Below are positions 14,149 through 20,579 of a stretch of 23,341 bases of DNA, in pieces; the first letter of the stretch is position 1; each line of letters starts with the position of its first letter. The notes beneath the pieces are model-generated. The model saw only the letters and a list, made by a program, of their open reading frames with translations, was not told the DNA's origin and did not search any database. The translations under genes were made by a program, and so were the position numbers. Source of the DNA: JBFWUM01 sp050247255 (GTDB lineage: Bacteria > Acidobacteriota > Vicinamibacteria > Vicinamibacterales > UBA2999); NCBI GenBank assembly GCA_050247255.1, contig JBFWUM010000058.1:1-23341 (forward strand). Reading direction: 5' to 3'.

Positions 14149-16487
14149 TATGCCTTTGCGTCGGTGAAGGCGACCTTGATCACCTGTTCGAGCGTTTCCA
14201 CCGGCACGAACGTCATGTTCTGCCGGACTTCTTCCGGGAGTTCCGCGAGATCGGGCTCGTTCAATGCCGGCAGGATCATCGTCTTGACGCCGAACCGGCT
14301 GGCGGCCAGCGCCTTTTCGCGAATGCCGCCGACGGGCAGCACCAGCCCGCTCAGCGTGATCTCGCCGGTCATGGCCACGTCCTGCCGCACAGCCTGCTTC
14401 CGCGCGGCCGACAGAATGGCCGTCGCCATGGTCACGCCCGCCGAGGGACCGTCCTTCGGGATCGCCCCGGCCGGCACGTGAATGTGCAGGTCCTGCTTCG
14501 CCAGGAACTCGGGGTCGAGCCCCACCTCGGCGGCCGAGGCGCGAATGTGGCTCAGCGCCGCCCGCGCCGACTCCTGCATCACGTTGCCGAGCTGGCCCGT
14601 CAGAATGATGTTCTGGTTCCCGCCCGGAAGCAAGGTGGCTTCGATGAACAGGACGTCGCCGCCGGCCTCGGTCCAGGCCAGCCCGGTGGCGACACCGGGC
14701 CGGGACGTCCGGAACGCCACCTCTTTCTTGAACCGCGCCGGTCCCAGGTAATCGTCGATCTCGTCGCGATCCACGTGGGTCGGGGCCGGCGGCGCGGCGT
14801 CGGCCGGGCGTGTCGCCACCTTCGCCGCGACCTTCCGCATGATCGTCCCGATCTGCCGCTCCAGGTTGCGGACCCCCGCCTCCCGGGTGTGCTCGCTGAT
14901 GATCAGCCGCAGCCCGGCGTCGGTGAGGTCGACGGCGCCTCCGGTCAGTCCATGATCGGACATCTGGCGCGGAATCAGATATTTGCGGGCGATGTGGAGC
15001 TTCTCCTCCTCGGTATAGCCGACGAGCGGGATGATCTCCATCCGGTCGAGCAGCGCCGGGTGCACGGTCCCGAGCTGGTTGGCGGTGGCGATGAACAGCA
15101 CCTTCGACAGGTCCACCGGGACCTCGAGGTAGTGGTCGCGGAAGGTATGGTTCTGCGCCGGGTCGAGCACCTCGAGCAGCGCCGCCGCCGGGTCCCCCTG
15201 GAAGCCGGCCGACACCTTGTCCATCTCGTCGAGCATGAACACCGGGTTCATCGAGCCGGCCTGCTTGAGCGCCTGGACGATGCGCCCGGGGATGGAGCCG
15301 ATGTAGGTCCGGCGGTGGCCGCGGATCTCCGCCTCGTCGCGGAGGCCGCCGAGCGAGATGCGCACGAACTTGCGCGCCATGGCGCGGGCGATCGACTGGC
15401 CGAGCGACGTCTTGCCGACGCCGGGCGGGCCGACGAAGCAGAGGATCGGCCCCTTCATGTCGCCCTTCAGCTTCCGCACCGCCAGGTACTCGACGATCCG
15501 TTCCTTGACCTTGTCGAGGTCGTAATGGTCCTCGTCGAGCACGCGCCGCGCCTCGACCGGGTCGATGCGATCCTCGGTCACCGTCGACCACGGGATGTCG
15601 AGCACCCAGTCGACGTAGGTGCGCAGCATCTGGTACTCGGGCGACGCCGTCCCCATCCGGCCCAGGCGATCGACCTCGCGCATGGCGACGGTATTGACCG
15701 CCTCGGGCAGCTTCGCGTCCTCGACGCGCTTGCGCAGCTCGGCGATCTCGTTGCCCTCGCCTTCGCCCAGCTCCTGCTGGATCGCCTTCATCTGCTGCCG
15801 CAGGTAGTACTGCCGCTGCGCGTCGGTCATCTCCTGCTGCGCCTGCGACTCGATCTTGCCCTTCAGCTCCAGCAGCGAAATTTCGCGCGTCAGCGCCGCC
15901 GAGATCGCCTGCAGCTTCTTCAGCAGGTCGTTCTCTTCCAGCAGCGCCTGCTTGTCAGCCGGCTTCATGTCGATCAGGCTGGCGAGCACGTAGGCCAGGC
16001 GCAGCGGATCGTCGATGTTCATGACGACCCCGCGCAGCTCTTCCGAGAGGCCGGCGGCAAGCGACAGCGCCCGTTCGATCAGTTCCTGGATGCGGCGGAC
16101 GTGGGCCTCGACCTCGATGGTCTTCTCGACACTCTCGGGCAGCGGGGTGATCTGCGCGCGCATCGAGGTGCCGGTGCGCGTGACGACGTCGGCGCGGACG
16201 CGGGCGACCCCTTCGACGATGATGTTGAGGCCGCCGCCGACCTTGGCCATTTGCCGGACCACTGCCACCGTCCCGATTTTCCGGAGATCCTCGGGCGACG
16301 GGTCGTCCTCGTCGTTCTCCTGGAGCAGCAGCAGGATGAGCCGGTCGCTGCCGAGCGCGCGGTTGACCGTCTCCATCGAGACGGGTCGATTGACAGCCAG
16401 CGGCAGCAGCGTCAGCGGGAACGCGACGGTGCGGCGGAGCGGCAGGACGGGGAGTTCCGCGGGCAGCGCGGGGGCGTCGGTGGCCAC
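14148..16487 (-). CDS. lon: ATP-dependent Lon protease
   Basis: 779 aa from GTG 16487, close to E. coli Lon (784 aa). Lon degrades misfolded and regulatory proteins in the cytosol. Domains in order: LON substrate-binding N-domain (LPVLPLRRTVAFPLTLLPL), coiled-coil region, AAA+ module with Walker A GPPGVGKTS (Lys359) and Walker B-like PVFMLDEMDK, then the protease domain with catalytic Ser682 in PKDGPSAG and Lys725 in REKALAA. Spacing of these residues matches E. coli Lon (K362, S679, K722). It diverges from the zinc-ribbon gene with only 17 bp between start codons. TAAACT 8 nt upstream suggests a leaderless mRNA. The glycosyltransferase-like gene is coupled behind it. Confidence 0.97.
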   Translation of the reverse strand: MATDAPALPAELPVLPLRRTVAFPLTLLPLAVNRPVSMETVNRALGSDRLILLLLQENDEDDPSPEDLRKIGTVAVVRQMAKVGGGLNIIVEGVARVRADVVTRTGTSMRAQITPLPESVEKTIEVEAHVRRIQELIERALSLAAGLSEELRGVVMNIDDPLRLAYVLASLIDMKPADKQALLEENDLLKKLQAISAALTREISLLELKGKIESQAQQEMTDAQRQYYLRQQMKAIQQELGEGEGNEIAELRKRVEDAKLPEAVNTVAMREVDRLGRMGTASPEYQMLRTYVDWVLDIPWSTVTEDRIDPVEARRVLDEDHYDLDKVKERIVEYLAVRKLKGDMKGPILCFVGPPGVGKTSLGQSIARAMARKFVRISLGGLRDEAEIRGHRRTYIGSIPGRIVQALKQAGSMNPVFMLDEMDKVSAGFQGDPAAALLEVLDPAQNHTFRDHYLEVPVDLSKVLFIATANQLGTVHPALLDRMEIIPLVGYTEEEKLHIARKYLIPRQMSDHGLTGGAVDLTDAGLRLIISEHTREAGVRNLERQIGTIMRKVAAKVATRPADAAPPAPTHVDRDEIDDYLGPARFKKEVAFRTSRPGVATGLAWTEAGGDVLFIEATLLPGGNQNIILTGQLGNVMQESARAALSHIRASAAEVGLDPEFLAKQDLHIHVPAGAIPKDGPSAGVTMATAILSAARKQAVRQDVAMTGEITLSGLVLPVGGIREKALAASRFGVKTMILPALNEPDLAELPEEVRQNMTFVPVETLEQVIKVAFTDAKA

Positions 16488-16492
16488 GAGGC

Positions 16493-16498
16493 TATAGT
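16493..16498 (+). promoter_or_regulatory. Predicted -10 box of the zinc-ribbon gene (TATAGT)
   Basis: TATAGT, 6 nt upstream of GTG 16505. It overlaps the lon -10 box on the other strand. Confidence 0.5.
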
Positions 16499-16501
16499 TT
16501 A
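16496..16501 (-). promoter_or_regulatory. Predicted -10 box of lon (TAAACT)
   Basis: TAAACT on the minus strand, 8 nt upstream of GTG 16487. No HrcA/CIRCE or heat-shock sigma-32-like element was recognised in this very short region. Confidence 0.4.
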
Positions 16502-16504
16502 CCT

Positions 16505-16819
16505 GTGGACGAACGCCAATTCTTCACCGAAAAGCCTGAACAGCGCCCGGCGCGCTTCCAGTGCCCGCGCTGCCGGCGCACCAACGACTACACGATCCGC
16601 TGGATTCGGCGGACGAAGAAGGCACAGCCGCCCGGCGGCGCCGACGCCCGTGCCCGCGCCATTTTCGACAAGTCGAAAGACCATCTCATCCGCGTTGACG
16701 ACGACGTCACATGCCGGTCGTGCGGCACGCGCTTCGAGATCCCGTCCCACCGGGGGCTGATCTTCCTGGAGGAGTTGGAAGGATTACCCCAGGACGTAGA
16801 GGACGAAGACGATCAGTAA
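16505..16819 (+). CDS. Small two-CxxC zinc-ribbon protein
   Basis: 104 aa from GTG 16505. Two Cys pairs, FQCPRCRR (about residues 19-26) and VTCRSCGTRFEIP (about 69-81), would bind one zinc ion as a treble-clef or zinc-ribbon. Between them lies a basic segment, and the C-terminus is strongly acidic (LEELEGLPQDVEDEDDQ). The fold suggests nucleic-acid or protein binding; no family function is recognised. It is divergent from lon and converges on the NnrU-like gene, overlapping its stop by 7 bp. Absence of a Shine-Dalgarno and a -10 box 6 nt away suggest leaderless expression. Confidence 0.7.
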   Translation: MDERQFFTEKPEQRPARFQCPRCRRTNDYTIRWIRRTKKAQPPGGADARARAIFDKSKDHLIRVDDDVTCRSCGTRFEIPSHRGLIFLEELEGLPQDVEDEDDQ

Positions 16820-17517
16820 ACGCCCGGCAGCACGCGCCAGCGAACCTGGCGGCGGTATTCGTCGTACTCGGGCGCGGTGCGACGCAGCGTGCCTTCCTCG
16901 AGCGGGATGGCGATGAGCAGGTAGGCGCTGCTGACCGCCGCGAACACCAGCCGCGTCGTCGTCATCACGCCGACCGGCCAGACGAGCAGGAACCATCCGA
17001 GATAGATCGGATGCCGGACCCAGCCGTACGGCCAGGTGGTCGAGAAGGGGCCGGGACTGAAGTCCCGGGCTCCGTTCTCACCGGGACTGAAGTCCCGGGC
17101 TCCGTTCATGCCGGCCAGATCCCACACATCGATCACCGCCGCGCCGCGCAGCGTCAGCACGACGCCAAAAAGCTGCGCCGCGCGGAGCAGCCAGGCGGCC
17201 GGCCCTGACACCGTCCACCACACGCCGGGCAGCGGCACCCACAGCGTGCAGACCGCGATGAACAGCAGGCTCGCCACCCACACGTAGATGGAACGCTCCG
17301 CGTCGCGCGCATGGGCAAAGATCCACCGGCGAAGCGGCGTCCGCGCGAAGAGCGTGTGATGGAAGGCGAATGCGGTAAAGAGGGCGACGTTAACGCCAAC
17401 GACGTTCGCTTGCAGGACACCCGCGACAGGTGTTCCGAAGATGACGAAGTAACGGTAAGCGAACCAGGCGAGCGCGCCGGCGAATAGCAGGGCCCCAGCC
17501 CAGGCGAATGCGCGCAC
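16813..17517 (-). CDS. NnrU/isoprenylcysteine-methyltransferase-like membrane methyltransferase with an in-frame repeat insertion
   Basis: 234 aa from GTG 17517. This start is chosen because CATAAT lies 6 nt upstream and the open frame beyond it crosses a palindrome and the divergent ketosynthase start. It has five or six hydrophobic helices. The C-terminal signature of the PEMT/ICMT/NnrU fold is intact: GWVRHPIYLGWFLLVW, then LEEGTLRRTAPEYDEYRRQVRWRVLPG. Such enzymes methylate small lipophilic or carboxylate acceptors with SAM inside the membrane. Between the VWDLAGM and FSTTWPYGW segments lie two copies of a 10-residue unit, NGARDFSPG plus E or P, encoded by two 30-bp palindromic units that look inserted. 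The acceptor is unknown. It diverges from the KS-FAD-ICMT operon. Confidence 0.8.
   Translation of the reverse strand: MRAFAWAGALLFAGALAWFAYRYFVIFGTPVAGVLQANVVGVNVALFTAFAFHHTLFARTPLRRWIFAHARDAERSIYVWVASLLFIAVCTLWVPLPGVWWTVSGPAAWLLRAAQLFGVVLTLRGAAVIDVWDLAGMNGARDFSPGENGARDFSPGPFSTTWPYGWVRHPIYLGWFLLVWPVGVMTTTRLVFAAVSSAYLLIAIPLEEGTLRRTAPEYDEYRRQVRWRVLPGVY
17051..17108. repeat. Two 30-bp-spaced CTGAAG-core palindromes inside a coding region
   Basis: CCGGGACTGAAGTCCCGG (17051-17068) recurs at 17081-17098, each followed by GGCTCCGTTC. Arms are 8 bp around GA. The 30-bp period keeps the reading frame. Confidence 0.9.
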
Positions 17518-17523
17518 GGGCTG

Positions 17524-17529
17524 ATTATG
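17524..17529 (-). promoter_or_regulatory. Predicted -10 box of the NnrU/ICMT-like gene (CATAAT)
   Basis: CATAAT on the minus strand, 6 nt before GTG 17517; 5 of 6 against TATAAT. Confidence 0.45.
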
Positions 17530-17533
17530 GGGC

Positions 17534-17579
17534 CTTCCACCTGAAGGTGGAAGCCACGGGCGAGAAGGTGGAAGCCACG
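17534..17579. repeat. CTGAAG-core palindrome with a partial direct copy
   Basis: CTTCCACCTGAAGGTGGAAG (17534-17553) has 9-bp arms around GA. GAAGGTGGAAGCCACG occurs at 17543-17558 and again at 17564-17579. The element fills most of the 76-bp divergent region between the two biosynthetic units. Confidence 0.85.
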
Positions 17580-17580
17580 C

Positions 17581-17586
17581 TACGAT
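17581..17586 (+). promoter_or_regulatory. Predicted -10 box of the ketosynthase operon (TACGAT)
   Basis: TACGAT, 7 nt upstream of GTG 17594. The box abuts the repeat element, so the palindrome occupies the -35 and upstream positions. Confidence 0.45.
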
Positions 17587-17593
17587 AGACGTC

Positions 17594-18853
17594 GTGCGGC
17601 CAGCGGTCGTTATCTCAGGCGTGGGCGTCGTCTCACCATACGGCGTCGGCCGCGACCGCTTCTGGGACGGCGTGAAGCGGGGAGTCAGCGCCACGCGCCG
17701 CATCACCCACTTCGATGTCTCCTCCTGCACCAGTCACGTGGCGGCGTGGGTGCCGCCGGTGTCCATCGACGATGCGGTCGCGCTCGAGGGCGATGGCGAA
17801 CTGGACGGCCGCGCCGATCCGAAACGTTATTCACGGGCAGCCCTGTTTGGTGTGATCGCGGCGCGCGAGGCGTGGCGCGACGCCGGGCTGCGGGCCGGCG
17901 AGCCGAACGCCGGGGTGATCATCGGCAGCGGCGGCGGCGGCATCGACGTCGGCGAAAGGCAGTATGAGGACTTCTTTACTGCCGGCGGTAAGCACGTCAC
18001 CCCGTACGCGATCGCCGTCGGCATCTGCGGCATGGTGTCGAGCGAGATCTCGATCTCGCTTGGGCTGCGCGGCATCAGCCACGTCCTGTCGTGCGGCTGC
18101 ACCAGTTCCACCGATGCCCTCGGCTATGCGGCCTCGCTCGTGCGGGCGGGGGAGGCCGATGTGCTGCTGTCGGGCGGCACCGACGGCTGCGTGCTGCCCG
18201 GGATGATGTTTGGCTTCTCGCGCATGCGCGCGCTCTCGACCCACTACAACGATCGGCCCGAAGCCGCGTCCCGCCCCTTCGACCGCGGGCGCGACGGGTT
18301 CGTCCTGGGCGAGGGCGCCTGGATGTTCACGATCGAGCGCGAGGATCGGGCGCGGGCCCGCGGGGCCCGGATCTACGCGCGCATCGAGGGGTATGCGGCG
18401 ACCTGCGACGCCTACCACAGGGTGCAGATGGACCCCGATGGAGCCGAGATCTGTAGATGTATCGACATGGCCCTCGTGACCGCCGGACGACGCCCCGAAG
18501 AAATTGGCTACATCAACTACCACGGCACCTCGACGCAGCTGAACGACACCATTGAGTCACGTTGTGTCCGTCGGGTTTTTGGCGCGGCGGCCGATGCCGT
18601 GCCCGGATCCTCGACCAAGTCGATGATCGGCCACCCGCAGGGGGCGAGCGGGGCGGCGGGGGTGGCGGCGGCGGTGCTGGCGCTCCGCTGCGGCGTGCTG
18701 CCGCCGACGATCAACCTGGACGACCCGGACCCGGACTGCGACCTGGACTTCATCGCCAACGAGGCGCGCGAACGCGCCATCGACGCCGCGCTCTGCAACT
18801 GTCTCGGCTTCGGCTCCAAGAACAGCGCCTTGGTACTCGGGCGGGAATCGTGA
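17594..18853 (+). CDS. FabF-like beta-ketoacyl-ACP synthase
   Basis: 419 aa from GTG 17594. This is a thiolase-fold condensing enzyme joining an acyl-thioester to malonyl-ACP. All catalytic residues are present with FabF spacing: Cys169 (GCTSSTDALG), His310 (NYHGTSTQLND), Lys342 and His347 (STKSMIGHPQGASG), and the Gly-rich CLGFGSKNSALVL end. Divergences from housekeeping FabF are SCGCTSS at the nucleophile and an extended N-terminal segment (SIDDAVALEGDGELDGRADPKRYSR). With no fab genes nearby and a coupled FAD oxidoreductase, it fits a dedicated secondary or lipid pathway better than bulk fatty-acid synthesis (inference). Its stop overlaps the next start as GTGA. Confidence 0.9.
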   Translation: MRPAVVISGVGVVSPYGVGRDRFWDGVKRGVSATRRITHFDVSSCTSHVAAWVPPVSIDDAVALEGDGELDGRADPKRYSRAALFGVIAAREAWRDAGLRAGEPNAGVIIGSGGGGIDVGERQYEDFFTAGGKHVTPYAIAVGICGMVSSEISISLGLRGISHVLSCGCTSSTDALGYAASLVRAGEADVLLSGGTDGCVLPGMMFGFSRMRALSTHYNDRPEAASRPFDRGRDGFVLGEGAWMFTIEREDRARARGARIYARIEGYAATCDAYHRVQMDPDGAEICRCIDMALVTAGRRPEEIGYINYHGTSTQLNDTIESRCVRRVFGAAADAVPGSSTKSMIGHPQGASGAAGVAAAVLALRCGVLPPTINLDDPDPDCDLDFIANEARERAIDAALCNCLGFGSKNSALVLGRES

Positions 18854-20058
18854 GCAGTTCCGCCGCCCCGTCGGCCAACATCGTCGACGTCCTCGTCATC
18901 GGCGCGGGGCCGGCGGGTAGCACCGCGGCCCTGACGCTGGCGCGTGCCGGCGTCAACGTCCGGATGGTCGACCGCGCGCGGTTCCCACGCGAGAAACTGT
19001 GCGGCGACACGGTGAACCCCGGCACCCTTGCGCTGCTCGACCGGCTCGGGCCGGGCGCGCCGCTGCGCGAGCGGGCCCAGGCGATTACCGGCATGGTGGT
19101 GACCGGCCCTGGTGGGGCCGCGATTCATGCCGACTACCCGGACGGCCTCAAGGGCGCCGCCGTCACCCGCCGCGAGCTCGACCTGCTGCTCGTCGAGGCG
19201 GCGACGCGCGCCGGCGCGCGGTTCGACGCCGGCGTGATGGTCCGCGCGCCGCTCGTCGGCGAGCGGCATCGCCTGGCCGGCGTGCGCGTCGCCGCCGGAT
19301 CGGCGGACCACGACATCTACGCGAAGGTGGTGATTGCCGCTGACGGCCGCCACTCGCGCCTGGCCTTTCACCTGGGGCTCGCCCGCTACGCGGCGACTCC
19401 GAAGCGGTGGGCGTTCGGCGCGTACTACATCGGCGTCGAGGGCATGGGCACCCGCGGCGAGATGCACCTGCGGACCGACGGCTACATCGGGCTGGCGCCG
19501 CTGGCCGGCGGCGTCACCAACGTCTGCGTCGTCCGCGAGCTGCAGACGGCGTTCCGCGCGCACCGGATGGACGCCGAGCAGGTCGTGCAGGCGGCCATCG
19601 ACGGCGACCCGCAACTGCGCGATCGCTTCACGCGCGCCCGGCAGGTCTCGGAGGTCGTGTCGCTCGGCCCGCTGGCGGTGGAGGCGAAGGCGGCCGGGTA
19701 TCCGGGACTGCTGCTGGCCGGTGATGCCGCCGGCTTCGTCGATCCGATGACCGGCGATGGCCTGCGCTTCGCCATCCGCGGCGGCGAGCTGGCGGCGGAA
19801 GCGGCGATGCGCGAGCTCCAGACCGGCCGGTCGGCGCACCAGGAGCTTGCCGCCGCACGGCAGCGTGAGTTTGCCGCCAAGTGGCGCGTCAACCGATCGC
19901 TGCGCTGGCTCACCACCTCGCCGCGCGCGCTGTCGGTCGCGGCGGCGATTGCGCCGCGGTGGCGCGGCCCGTTCGAGCGGGTGATCGGCATCGCCGGCGA
20001 TTGCGCCATCGCCAACGAACCGGCCGACCACAAAGCCCCCGCACCCCAGTCGGCATGA
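18850..20058 (+). CDS. FAD-dependent oxidoreductase, geranylgeranyl-reductase/monooxygenase family
   Basis: 402 aa from GTG 18850, overlapping the ketosynthase stop by 4 bp (GTGA). The FAD Rossmann motif VLVIGAGPAGSTAALTLARAG is at about residues 13-33. PREKLCGDTVNPGTLALLD follows, a block shared by geranylgeranyl reductases and related FAD monooxygenases. VIAADGRHSRL and the second FAD motif GLLLAGDAAGFVDPMTGDGLRFAIRGG complete it. Such enzymes reduce isoprenoid or polyene double bonds, or hydroxylate or dehydrogenate aromatics. The direction cannot be told from sequence. In type III PKS loci of several bacteria a similar oxidoreductase precedes an ICMT-like methyltransferase, the order seen here. 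Its stop overlaps the next start as ATGA. Confidence 0.88.
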   Translation: MSSSAAPSANIVDVLVIGAGPAGSTAALTLARAGVNVRMVDRARFPREKLCGDTVNPGTLALLDRLGPGAPLRERAQAITGMVVTGPGGAAIHADYPDGLKGAAVTRRELDLLLVEAATRAGARFDAGVMVRAPLVGERHRLAGVRVAAGSADHDIYAKVVIAADGRHSRLAFHLGLARYAATPKRWAFGAYYIGVEGMGTRGEMHLRTDGYIGLAPLAGGVTNVCVVRELQTAFRAHRMDAEQVVQAAIDGDPQLRDRFTRARQVSEVVSLGPLAVEAKAAGYPGLLLAGDAAGFVDPMTGDGLRFAIRGGELAAEAAMRELQTGRSAHQELAAARQREFAAKWRVNRSLRWLTTSPRALSVAAAIAPRWRGPFERVIGIAGDCAIANEPADHKAPAPQSA

Positions 20059-20555
20059 TCGCGGCCGCGGCGCTGGCCGTGGCGGCGCTGCTGATGCTCG
20101 TCGAGCAGCAGCGGTCGCTCCGCCACGAGCGGCTGCTGCGCCAGCGCGGCGCGTCCGAACCGCCTGACGACGTGTATCGCGCCATGGCGTGGGTCTATCC
20201 CGCGGCGTTCATCGTCATGGCCGTCGAAGGGTGGTGGCGCGGCGCGCCCCGGTCCTCCGTCCTGCTTGCGGGCCTCGTGCTGTTCGCCGCGGCAAAAGCG
20301 CTGAAATACTGGGCCATCGCTTCGCTGGGCGAGCGCTGGACGTTCCGCGTCCTCGTGCCCCCGCAGAGCCCTCGCGTGACGAACGGGCCGTACCGGTGGC
20401 TGCGCCATCCGAACTACGTTGCGGTCATCGGGGAGCTGCTCGGGTTTGCCGTGCTGGCGGGCGCGCCCGTCGCCGGGGGCACGGTCATCCTCGTGTTTCT
20501 GCGTCTGATCTGGCGTCGCATCGACGTCGAAGAGGCGGCGTTGCGCGGCACCTAA
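20055..20555 (+). CDS. Isoprenylcysteine carboxyl methyltransferase-like membrane methyltransferase
   Basis: 166 aa from ATG 20055, which overlaps the upstream stop (ATGA). It has four or five hydrophobic helices. The ICMT-type core is present: ALKYWAIASLGERWTFRVLVPP, then TNGPYRWLRHPNYVAVIGELLGF with the SAM-site RHPNY, and a C-terminal Arg/Glu segment (RLIWRRIDVEEAALRG). It is close in layout to bacterial ICMT-like enzymes such as Bacillus BpsB, which methylates type III PKS alkylpyrones; this is established for BpsB, not for this gene. With the ketosynthase and FAD enzyme it forms a three-gene coupled unit. It is a second, different ICMT-like protein within 4 kb. Confidence 0.85.
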   Translation: MIAAAALAVAALLMLVEQQRSLRHERLLRQRGASEPPDDVYRAMAWVYPAAFIVMAVEGWWRGAPRSSVLLAGLVLFAAAKALKYWAIASLGERWTFRVLVPPQSPRVTNGPYRWLRHPNYVAVIGELLGFAVLAGAPVAGGTVILVFLRLIWRRIDVEEAALRGT

Positions 20556-20560
20556 GTTGC

Positions 20561-20566
20561 TATACT
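20561..20566 (+). promoter_or_regulatory. Predicted -10 box of the TPR/peptidase gene (TATACT)
   Basis: TATACT in the 24-bp gap after the ICMT-like gene, 13 nt before ATG 20580. There is no Shine-Dalgarno, so a leader of only a few nucleotides is expected. Confidence 0.45.
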
Positions 20567-20579
20567 TCGCCCAACTCAT

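Noticed and set aside
14478..16760. 760-codon plus-strand frame opposite lon
   Set aside because: Antisense shadow of an intact Lon protease.
16831..17730. 305-aa version of the NnrU-like methyltransferase starting at 17730
   Set aside because: The extension is antisense to the ketosynthase start and passes through a palindrome; GTG 17517 with a -10 box 6 nt upstream fits the family start.
17594..20555. Type III polyketide synthase locus
   Set aside because: No chalcone-synthase-like gene is present; the condensing enzyme is FabF-like with a Cys-His-His triad and the FabF lysine.
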